37,729 nt of DNA from an uncultured Saprospiraceae bacterium (GCA_937997635.1 CALLFA010000033.1:1-37729); one strand, 5' to 3'; positions 1-8,326 are shown, counted from the first letter of the stretch. The notes: a model not told the origin generated them from the sequence alone. Program-made: numbers and translations.

Positions 1-85
1 CATTTTTCTGGCATTCAGCTATAATCTTCAATTTTTCTTCTGTGGTAAATTGTTTTCTTCCACTAGGTAACTGTTTCATGTCCAT
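1..85 (-). CDS. IS3-family transposase OrfA, N-terminal fragment cut by window edge
   Basis: An open frame starts at ATG 85 on the minus strand and runs off the left edge of the window, giving 28 residues beginning MDMKQLPSGRKQFTTEEKLK. The basic start followed by a TTEEKLKIIAE helix resembles the N-terminal helix-turn-helix of IS3-type OrfA proteins, which bind the element ends and usually frameshift into the DDE catalytic OrfB. The frame lies just inside a typical IS3-like terminal sequence (112-138). The family call is an inference from a short stretch; IS66-type or orphan HTH genes are possible. Confidence 0.5.
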   Translation of the reverse strand, partial: MDMKQLPSGRKQFTTEEKLKIIAECQKN

Positions 86-111
86 AAGTTCTAAAAATAT
101 TTTTAGAACTT
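86..111. repeat. 26-bp perfect palindrome before the transposase start
   Basis: The 26 bases form a perfect palindrome with arms AAGTTCTAAAAAT and ATTTTTAGAACTT. It abuts the ATG of the OrfA-like frame and lies inside the proposed element end, so it would form a hairpin in the leader or serve as a dimeric operator. Confidence 0.7.
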
Positions 112-138
112 TGTCTGATTATTTACGGGGCTGTAACA
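112..138 (-). mobile_element. Putative IS3-like terminal inverted repeat (element end)
   Basis: Read on the minus strand this stretch starts TGTTACAGCCCCGTAAATAA and ends CAGACA. That fits the usual IS3-group end: TG at the tip, a run of C about nine bases in, an A/T block, then GACA. It lies 26 bases outside the start codon of the OrfA-like fragment, as expected for the left end of an element lying mostly outside the window. The other end and the target duplication cannot be seen. Confidence 0.5.
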
Positions 139-149
139 CAAGGATCAAG

Positions 150-169
150 CCTGCCTGCCGGCAGGCAGG
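150..169. repeat. 20-bp GC-rich palindrome
   Basis: CCTGCCTGCCGGCAGGCAGG is a perfect 20-bp palindrome, far more GC-rich than its surroundings. It sits just outside the IS-like end, in the spacer downstream of the minus-strand glycosidase gene. Similar palindromes occur as dispersed intergenic repeats in many Bacteroidota. No T-tract follows, so it is not an obvious terminator. Confidence 0.7.
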
Positions 170-246
170 TGCTAGGATTAATAAAGTGTTGCTGTAGGCG
201 TCTCGCATCAGCTTAGAATGGCTCAATCTTATTGTGTGGTGGAAAA

Positions 247-1308
247 TCAATCCTCACCTACATTAGCATCCTTCGACTGGTTGCTAAACATTTGATACCA
301 TGTTCTCAACACGACTAATGCAGGTTTGTCTTGCACGCTAAATGTAGTGTTGTATTCTGGTAATTTATGCATCGCCCATTTCCATGAAAATCCACCTGCG
401 ATCCATGATTCGGACCAGAAGGTTTGGAAAAGTGCTTCGTAGAGATTGGCTTGTGCACGATAATCATACTCGCTATCCCCTCTATCGTGTGTCCAAGGTC
501 TTGCACCTGCATAAGGAACATTTCTATACCCGAATTCGGTGAATACAATTTGTTTATTGTAGCTTCTGCTAAAAGCTTCCAATTTTCTTGAAATTGATGT
601 CCAGTTCTTTTTTGTTTTTTTGACAGTTGGAGATCTCTGTTTATTGATTGGAAAATAACTATCTATACCGATGAAGTCCAATTCATTCCAAAATGGTATG
701 TCTTCATATTCATCCCAATTTGCACAGTAGATTAAATCACCAGAATAGTGTTCTCGTATTTTTTGAATTAAAGAAAACCAAAACTGAGGTCGCTTTTCTA
801 CAAAACTTTTTAGTTCAGTTCCGATCCCAAAGAGTTCGACATTATGGTCAGCAGCAATTTTGACAAGAGTTAGCATATAGTCTTCATAATGTTGTTCAAA
901 GGCTTGCCAGTCCGCTTCGGATGTTGGATTGATCGCCCCTCTCCAATCGGCGCCATTCGTTATATCTTTTGCCTTATGTCCCTTTTCTAAAACGACATGA
1001 GGTTTTATAAAGATCTGTAAGCCAGCCTTCCTTGCTAGTTTTATGCTTTCGATTGTTGCATCAATTGTTTGTCCCCAATAGGCATTATGATGATCTTCTT
1101 GTAATGCTAGGTTGTGTCTGTATATTTTTTTCTCAGGGACGATTCCAATCCAATTGGCATTCACCGAAGCCAACTCTTCAAACATATCTTGAGTCAAGTA
1201 TGGTTCGGAAGGGCCATTGATGCTGATGCCATTGATCTTCTGAGAATGACTTGTTGTTGCAACGTAAATAAAACAACTTAATAAGAATATGAACTTTTGA
1301 GCTAACAC
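247..1308 (-). CDS. GH113-like glycoside hydrolase (TIM barrel), secreted
   Basis: A 353-residue protein with a Sec-type signal peptide (residues 1-22, ending THSQ). The rest reads as one TIM barrel of the glycoside hydrolase 113 type, a family that includes beta-mannanases. The likely acid/base is Glu165 (FGIGTEL) and the likely nucleophile Glu258 (FTEFGYR), at the ends of strands 4 and 7 as in clan GH-A. WKW near residue 311 fits the aromatic substrate platform. The length is close to the family's usual size. It is probably periplasmic or surface exposed and acts on a beta-linked polysaccharide; the exact substrate cannot be read. It is the last of three same-strand genes, about 190 bp after the barrel protein. 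Confidence 0.8.
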   Translation of the reverse strand: MLAQKFIFLLSCFIYVATTSHSQKINGISINGPSEPYLTQDMFEELASVNANWIGIVPEKKIYRHNLALQEDHHNAYWGQTIDATIESIKLARKAGLQIFIKPHVVLEKGHKAKDITNGADWRGAINPTSEADWQAFEQHYEDYMLTLVKIAADHNVELFGIGTELKSFVEKRPQFWFSLIQKIREHYSGDLIYCANWDEYEDIPFWNELDFIGIDSYFPINKQRSPTVKKTKKNWTSISRKLEAFSRSYNKQIVFTEFGYRNVPYAGARPWTHDRGDSEYDYRAQANLYEALFQTFWSESWIAGGFSWKWAMHKLPEYNTTFSVQDKPALVVLRTWYQMFSNQSKDANVGED

Positions 1309-1496
1309 CTTTGCTTAATGAACTTTATATTTTAATAAAATGAACTATTCGCTTTTTATGAAATTGAGATGGTTCTGACATAACTGTCTCTATTAATTAC
1401 CTCGCCCAATTTGGGGCTGTCTATATAGATCTATACGAGATCACGATACCTTATAAATAAACGGTGTTTTTAAGAGCTTTGTGATGCAGATACATG

Positions 1497-2789
1497 TCAA
1501 AAATACTGGCCTAGTCCTATAACGAATCCTCTCTCCTCATTGTTGAGAATATCGATGGCATAATCAACTCTCAATACTGCTCCACTTATTTTTGTATATA
1601 TCACTCTTAAGCCAGCACCAAAAAAGAGTCGAAACTGATCTGGATCGATTAATTGTTTTAGCTCACCTCCGGGATTTCGCCACGTTCCTAGATCAGCAAA
1701 TGTCACACCTTGTATCGCCCACTTTTTCTTTTCTTGCTCATTGAACAAGAAGGTATGTCTGTATTCCGAATTAAGGATGATTTGGGCTGTACCTCTGTCG
1801 ATTCGATTACCGATGCCTCTTATGTTTATATGGCTGTCTGCAACAAAAGGCGCAAAGGGTGAATCCGTATTTGTGGCAAACGCTACTCTTAACCGTTGCG
1901 CAAAATTTCCTTTTTTATTTATCCGTGAAAACCATTTGCCTTGCACTTCGACACTATTAAAAAATGATTGCTCAATAGAGTTTAACACAGTTTGATAAAG
2001 AGCAGTCCAGGTGTAACCATCTTGGTAGAAGAAATGATAATTGATAAAATTTTCTGTGTAGCCAACTTTCCCTAACCACTTAGGTTGTCTTAGACGATCA
2101 GGGCCAACCAGTATTTCAGAAAACTGCTCTTCACTTCGCTCATAACTTTCAACGAAATAAGTACCGCCAAATTCAATGTTCCTGTTATAACCAATGTGAC
2201 GAATTCCTGTCAAACTGATACCGTCATTTCCATACTCATAATTGACAGTACCTTCGTCAAAAAATAATGGCTCCAATGAAGACCAAGTGCTTAGACTTGC
2301 TGATATTCCCCAATTGGATTCTTGTATTCTTGGAATTCGGTAAAAAACATTTCCGCTGTGCCTCCCATCATTATTCAGATACGCGGCGCTAAAGTTATGA
2401 CCCTTACCGGCCCAATTTATATCAGTAAATCCGATTTGAAACCAAATGTTATTTCTGATACCTCCAGAATTTAAAATCGGCAGCAATGTTCTGACTTCTT
2501 CTATCTCAAAGACCAAAGATTTATTTCCATCCACTTCGGTAATGTGATAGTTGACATCATTGATGCTGGATAAATTTTTCAGTCGTTGTACATCTTCTCT
2601 AATCAAGCTATCTGAAATACTCGTGCCACTTTTGGAACGAACGTGCATATTTAAAAAGCCAATATCAGTTTTCTTATTGCCTTCAAAACTTATGGCATGA
2701 ATTGGCCTGTTGAGATTTTCTTGTGTGTAAGAAATTTCAAAACAGAATATGTATATGATTATACTAAGTACTAGCCCTTGTTGGTGCAT
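1497..2789 (-). CDS. BamA/TamA-like outer-membrane beta-barrel with one POTRA domain
   Basis: A 430-residue protein with a signal peptide (1-23). Residues about 28-105 look like a single POTRA repeat (IHAISFEGNKKTDIGFL, then a short helix and VFEIEE). The rest, about 110-430, alternates in the manner of outer-membrane strands and ends in an aromatic residue (GLGQYF), the usual barrel-assembly signal. Omp85 members normally have 450-900 residues, so this is a short form. It starts 47 bp after the DUF547-barrel gene and is probably cotranscribed with it. Its role (surface antigen, assembly or secretion pore) cannot be told from sequence. Confidence 0.75.
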   Translation of the reverse strand: MHQQGLVLSIIIYIFCFEISYTQENLNRPIHAISFEGNKKTDIGFLNMHVRSKSGTSISDSLIREDVQRLKNLSSINDVNYHITEVDGNKSLVFEIEEVRTLLPILNSGGIRNNIWFQIGFTDINWAGKGHNFSAAYLNNDGRHSGNVFYRIPRIQESNWGISASLSTWSSLEPLFFDEGTVNYEYGNDGISLTGIRHIGYNRNIEFGGTYFVESYERSEEQFSEILVGPDRLRQPKWLGKVGYTENFINYHFFYQDGYTWTALYQTVLNSIEQSFFNSVEVQGKWFSRINKKGNFAQRLRVAFATNTDSPFAPFVADSHINIRGIGNRIDRGTAQIILNSEYRHTFLFNEQEKKKWAIQGVTFADLGTWRNPGGELKQLIDPDQFRLFFGAGLRVIYTKISGAVLRVDYAIDILNNEERGFVIGLGQYF

Positions 2790-2836
2790 TAATTTTTGTC
2801 AATAATTAGCCGATTCTGTCGACTACTTATATTATT

Positions 2837-4372
2837 CTAGAAGTTAAATCTGTAGCCAACATTCCACGTAGACGCTTGCCCACCAGAATTGGCTAAAAAC
2901 TCATTCGTAAAATCAGTAACCAACAATTCCAATTCGATACTTGGCGTGAATTGGTACTTCACACCTATACCATATTGATAAAAGTAGTCAAAATCAGACT
3001 GCCAATATGGAGAATAGCTGCCAAGAGCATAGATTGTTGACTTTGATGTCGGATTATAACTTAAAATTGTTGTTACTGGAGTAGAAAATCTGTTTATGTG
3101 ACCATCTGAGCTTCTTCCAATGTCTTCAAACAAAAAATCCAATTCTGTGAATAAAGAAAAATTATTGCCAATTGGAAAATCATTAAATAACTGTGTCCAG
3201 AATGTTGCACCGTCCCAATCAATAAAAGGTTGTTCAGCATTTCCTGTAAGATCATTACCAATAGCGAATAAAAACTGACTCTGAATTGAAAAGTTAGACC
3301 ATTCTTTGACTGGTGCAAATCTGATTTGAGGACCAATTGCTGTTATTCCTGTTCTCTGACTGTTCGCATCACTACTGCCTAATACGGCAAGAGGTGAAGA
3401 ACCAGCTGAATCATTTCTTACTCTTCTATAACGAGCACTTACACCCAAATTGAATCTATCAGTAACTCCATATAAATAATTATACGTTGTTGTAAAAAAT
3501 GTAGACCTGTCTGTTAACTGTCCTTCCGAACCAGTACGTTGTGTATAGAGGTTATTAAAAACTTTAGACTCTGAAGATCCTTTTGGAATAGTTGATGACA
3601 CGATATATCTGGAATCATTATTGCTTTTTTTGATCACACCGTTTGCACCAGTTGATGCTTTAGCTGCGTCATTCAACGTCCAATCGTAATCATAATAGCT
3701 TATCTTTGATGAATTAGTCAGAGGCGTATCCCTATACTTGTTGATGAAGTTGATGATATTGCCTTTGTTGCCTCCAAAATCTGATGGATACCAATCAAAT
3801 ATTTCTGACAATTGAACTTTATTGCCTTCCACTTTAAGGAATCCCGGATCATTAAGCGCTAATCTAGACTGAGACTCAAGCTGCTCATCCAATAATTCTG
3901 GCTTGTATGCGAACGACGTTATTGGAGGACAACCATGTGCACCACAGACAAGGACAAAGTGTAGTCTACCGTCGTTATAGACATTCAATAATTTCTTTTT
4001 CTCAAGATTATTCAATGTCATTTTTTCGTTAGCTACAACAACTTTTTTTCTGTCGAAGAAGCCACTTACAGACAAAGGAGAATCAATTGGATAAGCACTG
4101 GTTACAGCATTTATTACGTGAAGGTTATATGCATTTATATAAAACGCTTTTGTTGACTGTTCATCTAGTGATGATACATCTGCACCTTTTACTTTTTCTA
4201 TGAGTTCTGTGAGTTGATTATTTGACTTTAATGAAGCATAATCTAATAATCCGTTATCAACCTCACTTCTCATGAATTGATCAACTTGATCGAAAAAAGT
4301 TGACGTTATTTGCTGTGAATGTGCAGAGCCTACAGTTAAAAGGGTGATGATTAATACGAATATCTGTTTCAT
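2837..4372 (-). CDS. DUF547 domain fused to a C-terminal outer-membrane barrel
   Basis: A 511-residue protein with a signal peptide (1-20, ending SAHSQ). Residues about 28-232 match DUF547: FYINAYNLHVINAV (77-90), a Leu-rich LNNLEKKKLL stretch, CGAHGCPP (143-150) and IFDWYPSDFGG (191-201). Residues about 253-511 are a different module: amphipathic strands with turns rich in Gly, Asn and Asp, ending VGYRFNF, typical of an outer-membrane barrel. DUF547 has no settled function. The architecture places a periplasmic (or surface) DUF547 domain on its own outer-membrane anchor. It is the first gene of a probable pair with the POTRA/barrel gene. Confidence 0.8.
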   Translation of the reverse strand: MKQIFVLIITLLTVGSAHSQQITSTFFDQVDQFMRSEVDNGLLDYASLKSNNQLTELIEKVKGADVSSLDEQSTKAFYINAYNLHVINAVTSAYPIDSPLSVSGFFDRKKVVVANEKMTLNNLEKKKLLNVYNDGRLHFVLVCGAHGCPPITSFAYKPELLDEQLESQSRLALNDPGFLKVEGNKVQLSEIFDWYPSDFGGNKGNIINFINKYRDTPLTNSSKISYYDYDWTLNDAAKASTGANGVIKKSNNDSRYIVSSTIPKGSSESKVFNNLYTQRTGSEGQLTDRSTFFTTTYNYLYGVTDRFNLGVSARYRRVRNDSAGSSPLAVLGSSDANSQRTGITAIGPQIRFAPVKEWSNFSIQSQFLFAIGNDLTGNAEQPFIDWDGATFWTQLFNDFPIGNNFSLFTELDFLFEDIGRSSDGHINRFSTPVTTILSYNPTSKSTIYALGSYSPYWQSDFDYFYQYGIGVKYQFTPSIELELLVTDFTNEFLANSGGQASTWNVGYRFNF

Positions 4373-4435
4373 TTTACTTTGTTTTTAATTGATTTTTTGA
4401 ATTGTATTTTTTTAAATGTTTTTGATTACTTGTTA

Positions 4436-4469
4436 AAAAGTGGTCCGAACCCTTGCAGTTCGAACCACA
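4436..4469 (-). terminator. Intrinsic terminator, minus strand
   Basis: On the minus strand GTGGTTCGAAC and GTTCGGACCAC pair with one G-T wobble around a 7-base loop and are followed directly by TTTTT. It lies just after the 40-codon frame ending at 4483 and about 190 bp beyond the thioredoxin-like gene, so it probably ends that transcript before the DUF547 operon. Confidence 0.75.
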
Positions 4470-4482
4470 ACGATTAAACGAC

Positions 4483-4605
4483 TTATAATTTGACCGTTAT
4501 TACTATTAGAATGTGCTTTTTATCTTTTTTTTGGGCACCTAAAACTGTCGTCGTCACTACATTAAAAAGTGAGCTAGATAGCATTTTAACTAATTTTGTC
4601 ATAAC
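4483..4605 (-). CDS. Possible 40-residue small protein
   Basis: A short frame starting MTKLVKMLSSSLFNVVTTTV and ending KKDKKHILIVITVKL. It lies between the thioredoxin-like gene and a clear minus-strand terminator, and an 11-bp hairpin (4615-4647) sits just upstream of its ATG. Those placements are the only support. The upstream in-frame start at 4665 would place that hairpin inside the coding region. No family is recognised, and this may be a transcribed non-coding tail. Confidence 0.25.
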   Translation of the reverse strand, partial: VMTKLVKMLSSSLFNVVTTTVLGAQKKDKKHILIVITVKL

Positions 4606-4614
4606 TTGTATTTT

Positions 4615-4647
4615 GCGGAAAGTTTTCACGGCAATGAAACTTTCCGC
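4615..4647. repeat. Perfect 11-bp hairpin
   Basis: GCGGAAAGTTT and AAACTTTCCGC pair perfectly around an 11-base loop. No T-tract follows on either strand, so it is more likely an RNA-stabilising or processing hairpin in the tail of the thioredoxin-like transcript than a terminator. Confidence 0.65.
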
Positions 4648-4661
4648 GTTATAATAAATAT

Positions 4662-5033
4662 TCAATAGCCCGCTTGTTCTACAAGCGGGTTTTTTATTTC
4701 GTTTTTTATAAACAATCGAGTTACAGCTTCTTCAATTTTCTTAAAACTCACATTACCACTAAACACGTTTTCAATAACCCCATTGTAAATCACCAATAGA
4801 ATAGGTGTTTTCATCAACATCAACTCTTTCTTTAAATCACTAGCGTCTTGGTTTTCCAATACAAAAAGATCTACACAACTGTTGCAACGACTAACCATTC
4901 TATTGGTAACTTGGTCCATTAAGTAATGGTTGTTAGAATCATCTGGTCTGATATTGACAATGGCTGGCACTTCTTTGCCTGATACTGCTCCGAGTAACTC
5001 TGCGACTGTGTTTAAATTTTCTAATCTTTTCAT
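4662..5033 (-). CDS. Thioredoxin-fold protein lacking the CXXC pair
   Basis: The chosen start is the ATG at 5033 (MKRLENLNTVAELLG), giving 123 residues; an upstream ATG at 5123 would add a 30-residue Cys-rich extension with no family support. The segment VPAIVNIRP, then CNSCVDLFVLEN, then KTPILLVIYNGVIENVFSGN follows the thioredoxin order of strand, helix, cis-Pro loop (KTP) and glycine-containing last strand. There is no CXXC after the first strand, so a redox role is doubtful; a binding or co-chaperone-like role is possible. It has no signal peptide and is divergent from the PAS-AAA+ regulator, which may control it. Confidence 0.55.
   Translation of the reverse strand: MKRLENLNTVAELLGAVSGKEVPAIVNIRPDDSNNHYLMDQVTNRMVSRCNSCVDLFVLENQDASDLKKELMLMKTPILLVIYNGVIENVFSGNVSFKKIEEAVTRLFIKNEIKNPLVEQAGY
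4669..4695 (+). terminator. Intrinsic terminator, plus strand, inside a minus-strand gene end
   Basis: CCCGCTTGT and ACAAGCGGG form a perfect 9-bp stem with a 3-base loop, followed by six T on the plus strand. It overlaps the last codons of the minus-strand thioredoxin-like gene. No plus-strand gene precedes it, so it either blocks antisense transcription or ends a short plus-strand RNA. Confidence 0.6.
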
Positions 5034-5232
5034 TTTGATGTTTTCACTAATAATACAGATCAATCCACATATTGGTTGTTTCAGAAAATGAATTAATATC
5101 TTAAAACACTGTTTATCAGACATTTACAACTAAAAAAAATTCTTTTTGTTAAGAATTTTAAGAAATTTTATTACGATATTTAGTAATTTTACGGTTTTAA
5201 TAGCAAGGTTTTATAACGAAGATGATTAGCAT

Positions 5233-7008
5233 ATGAACTTTAATCAGAAAGATTTGGCGATTCCTTCAATGGAAGCACTACAAAATTTACCAGAAGCTGT
5301 CCTGTGGTTTGACAAGAATGCTGACTTCGTCAAGGTCAATCAGAAAGCATGCGAGTTATGGGGATATACAGAAAAAGAATTTCTAACCTTGTCCATCTTC
5401 GACCTCAACATCCATATGAAAAGATCAGCCTGGGATGACCATTGGTTAAAGAAACAGAAAGACGCTTCTACTTTTGAAGGCATGCACATCAAGAAGGATG
5501 GCACCATATTTCCAGTAAGCATTACTGACATTTTTGTACCAATAGATGGCGAGATCTTCTGCTGTGCCATCATCAAAGACATTAGCGAAAGAAAAGAACT
5601 CAATAGAATTGCTCGGCTATCAGATTTCACCATAAAAAACGCCAATGACACCATCTTCTGGTTAAACTCATCCGGTAAGATTTTGAATTCGAATGGCTTT
5701 GCCTTATTTAAATATGGTTACACCAGAGAAGAGATGGACACCATGACCATCCTTGATCTCAATAAAAATCTAAATAAAGAAGGCTTTGATGACATGTGGC
5801 GTGATCTCAAAAAGCAAAAAAGACTATTTCTAGAAACGACACATGTGACTAAAGATGGTAGAAAACTGGAAGTAGAAATTAGCGCCAACTATCTCGCTTT
5901 CGAAGATGAAGAATATTCTGCTTCGATAGTTAGAGACATCACCTTGCGAAAACGACGAGAATCTGCATTGCGGGGAGCCCTCGAAGAGATAAAAGAGTTA
6001 AAGGAAATGCTTGAAGCAGAAAAAAACTATCTGGCCGAGGAGATTGAAATAAAGAATGATTTTGGAGAGATCATTACAGATAGCGACTTATATAAAAAAG
6101 TGTTGCAACAAGTAGAGCAAGTATCCATCACCAAATCGACAGTGTTGATTACCGGAGAAAGTGGTACTGGGAAAGAACTCCTTGCAAGAGCCTTGCATCG
6201 ACTGAGTGATCGTTCTCATACATCCTTGATAAAAGTAGATTGCGCAGCTTTGCCTGGCCATATGATTGAGAGTGAGTTGTTTGGGCACGAAAAAGGAGCA
6301 TTCCCAGGAGCAATAAAACGTAAGATTGGAAAATTCGAATTGGCAAACAATGGGACTCTGTTTCTAGATGAAGTCGGTGAAATACCTATCGAACTCCAAT
6401 CCAAACTCCTAAGAGTACTCCAAGAAGGTGAGTTTGAACGGCTCGGCGGCACATCCCCCATCAAATTGGACCTTAGAATTATAGCAGCCACAAATAGACA
6501 ACTTACAGAAGAGATCGAAAAAGGAAACTTCAGACAAGATCTATTCTACAGACTTAATGTATTCCGCATTGAAAGCGTGCCATTGCGCAAGCGTAAAGAA
6601 GACATCCCCTTACTTGTCAAGCATTTTTCGAATAAACTAGGCATTAAAATGGGAAAGAAAATTAAAGAAGTCCCTCAACGAATCATTAAAAAACTAATGG
6701 CTTACGATTTTCCTGGCAATGTACGCGAATTAGAGAACCTGATCGAGAGAGGGGTGATCACATCAATCAACGGCAGACTGAATCTCCAAAGTTTTGATCC
6801 CAAAGCACAGGAAGTCAAATCGAAAAACTTTGTCACGATGAAGGAATTTCAAAAACAGTACATCATCGATATACTCAAACACACACAATGGAGAGTAAGC
6901 GGACCAAAGGGTGCGGCTGTCATATTAGGCATGCCAGCAACGACACTATATTCTAAAATGGATAAACTTGGGATTAAGCGAAGTCTTGAGGTACAGGTAA
7001 ACCAGTAG
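5233..7008 (+). CDS. PAS-PAS-AAA+ NtrC-family regulator with Fis-type HTH
   Basis: A 591-residue cytosolic regulator. Two PAS domains (about 12-118 and 130-240, the first with NQKACELWGYTEKEF) are followed by a coiled coil (about 242-275) and an AAA+ domain. Walker A is GESGTGKE (308-315), Walker B is GTLFLDEVGEIP (about 374-385), and the Arg-finger region is FRQDLFYRLNVF. A Fis-like helix-turn-helix closes the protein (WRVSGPKGAAVILGMPATTLY). This is the FhlA-like layout without a receiver domain, so the PAS domains are probably the sensors. The sigma-54 contact loop reads GAFPGA (355-360) instead of GAFTGA. In characterised family members the Thr is important for sigma-54 remodelling, so this protein may not act as a standard sigma-54 activator. 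It is divergent from the thioredoxin-like gene. Confidence 0.9.
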   Translation: MNFNQKDLAIPSMEALQNLPEAVLWFDKNADFVKVNQKACELWGYTEKEFLTLSIFDLNIHMKRSAWDDHWLKKQKDASTFEGMHIKKDGTIFPVSITDIFVPIDGEIFCCAIIKDISERKELNRIARLSDFTIKNANDTIFWLNSSGKILNSNGFALFKYGYTREEMDTMTILDLNKNLNKEGFDDMWRDLKKQKRLFLETTHVTKDGRKLEVEISANYLAFEDEEYSASIVRDITLRKRRESALRGALEEIKELKEMLEAEKNYLAEEIEIKNDFGEIITDSDLYKKVLQQVEQVSITKSTVLITGESGTGKELLARALHRLSDRSHTSLIKVDCAALPGHMIESELFGHEKGAFPGAIKRKIGKFELANNGTLFLDEVGEIPIELQSKLLRVLQEGEFERLGGTSPIKLDLRIIAATNRQLTEEIEKGNFRQDLFYRLNVFRIESVPLRKRKEDIPLLVKHFSNKLGIKMGKKIKEVPQRIIKKLMAYDFPGNVRELENLIERGVITSINGRLNLQSFDPKAQEVKSKNFVTMKEFQKQYIIDILKHTQWRVSGPKGAAVILGMPATTLYSKMDKLGIKRSLEVQVNQ

Positions 7009-7554
7009 GCGATAATAACATACCCCAACGGACCAAAGGGGTGACAATTTACACATAGTCAAGATTTTTCCGTACAAAGCCCTGAAAGGGCGCTAGATTA
7101 TAGCCAAGGGTATCACCCTTGGTAAAAAACTATTTCATTACATAAGCCCTGAAAGGGCGTAAGCAAAAACACCACGAGTCAATAAGAAGTGCTTGTCTTA
7201 GTTCAAGAATTTAATAACTGCAATCAAGCGCATCTATACAAGATTTGTCATGCAATCAATGTGCGCTATTCAGAAATACAAATTAAAATATGATGAAAAA
7301 CATATTTGGTGAGCTTAACTCTAATATTAGCTTACGCCCCTTCAGGGCTTAGATGCAATTACGAGATCATACCAATGGCGTTGCTATTGGCTATATGCTT
7401 TGCGCCCTTTCAGGGCTAGCACATTTTGCAGTAATTTATATCATTCATAATACTAAAACAAATACCTCAACGGGCCCAACACGACCTAGAGTTTAGACTA
7501 TTTGCAAATAATCAAGGTCGTCCCCCTTGAGACTCCTCGTTGAACCAATATAAT

Positions 7555-7577
7555 AGCAGGGGACGATGTCCCCTGCT
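7555..7577. repeat. Perfect 10-bp stem with 3-base loop
   Basis: AGCAGGGGAC and GTCCCCTGCT pair around GAT. A second perfect hairpin (ATACCCC, loop TTT, GGGGTAT) follows at 7585-7601. Both have the stem-plus-3-base-loop form of the 7692-7726 element. Confidence 0.8.
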
Positions 7578-7691
7578 GTTGATTATACCCCTTTGGGGTA
7601 TTGCAGGCTAAAGGGATAATAGCTAATAAATATTTAGCTTATTGATTCTTTTATAAACATGATTGATGATCGTATACCTCAACGGGGTTAC

Positions 7692-7726
7692 ATCACTAGG
7701 CTGGGGCATCGCCCCAGCCTAGTGAT
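7692..7726. repeat. Perfect 16-bp stem with 3-base loop
   Basis: ATCACTAGGCTGGGGC and its exact complement flank the loop ATC. It is the longest perfect hairpin in the 7009-7795 field and is not followed by a T-tract. Its exactness suggests recent insertion or selection. Confidence 0.85.
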
Positions 7727-7795
7727 CTTGTGCTTAGGAGTCCCAACGGGACGACCTAGAGTTTAGATAAATGTGCGCTGTTCAGTAAAAAATTT

Positions 7796-8326
7796 TTAAA
7801 ATAAAACTCTCAATCCCAAACCAAGTCCTTGTTGTGCTGGTATTAGCTGGATGCCGAACGCGCTTCCATCTCTAAAATTACTATTGCTATTAAAAGAATC
7901 GATTAGCTCCTTTCGAGATCGTTTTGCATTCGCATGAATGATCAGTCCTGTTGTACCTAGAATGGGCATCAAACCTATGAGTACCGAACCCACATAATCC
8001 GAAGTGCCTAAAAACCCTTCTTCGGCAGAGAAAAATCCATCTTGTGAATTATTGACAATCAAAAGAACGCCGACAGGAATTGTTGCAAGTGAGGAATAAC
8101 CTAGAATTTTCGCTGCTTCAAAATTCTTGATGCTTTTTCTATACAGGAGTATATCGTCCATAGAGCCTTTAAAAATGTGTGCCATTTCATCGTAATGGTA
8201 TATGTTTTGGCCAAGCAAGTATTTATTCTTATCAATTGAAATTATCTGCGTTGAGTTGTATTGCCCAGATAATGCATTCGGAAAGAAGTAAAATAAGCAG
8301 ATGAGTATGAGATGTATTTTGTTCAT
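7796..8326 (-). CDS. Uncharacterised exported protein with two hydrophobic helices
   Basis: A 176-residue protein with a signal peptide (1-21, ending ALSGQ). After a polar segment (YNSTQIISIDKNKYLLG) come two hydrophobic stretches, about 94-110 and 128-150, the second followed by basic residues (HANAKRSRKELI). It ends GLGLGLRVLF, resembling a terminal barrel-like strand. Proteins of this layout are frequent and unnamed in Bacteroidota. No enzymatic motif is visible. It is probably transcribed alone; the spacer before it (8327-8458) separates it from the next same-strand gene. Confidence 0.6.
   Translation of the reverse strand: MNKIHLILICLFYFFPNALSGQYNSTQIISIDKNKYLLGQNIYHYDEMAHIFKGSMDDILLYRKSIKNFEAAKILGYSSLATIPVGVLLIVNNSQDGFFSAEEGFLGTSDYVGSVLIGLMPILGTTGLIIHANAKRSRKELIDSFNSNSNFRDGSAFGIQLIPAQQGLGLGLRVLF

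Larger units (their letters stand above)
7009..7795. repeat. Gene-free field of short palindromes (REP-like mosaic)
   Basis: This 787-bp spacer contains no plausible gene but at least nine hairpins. GCCCTGAAAGGGC occurs twice in one direction (near 7078 and 7146) and twice inverted (7330-7351, with one base changed, and 7404-7416). Next to these lie CCAAGGGT-ATC-ACCCTTGG and a similar CCAATGGC/GCTATTGG pair. A second set has perfect stems at 7555-7577, 7585-7601 and 7692-7726. Phrases such as ACGACCTAGAGTTTAGA (near 7487 and 7752) and ATACCTCAACGGG (near 7462 and 7672) recur. Such elements in other bacteria are associated with RAYT (TnpA_REP) transposases; none is seen here. Confidence 0.8.
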
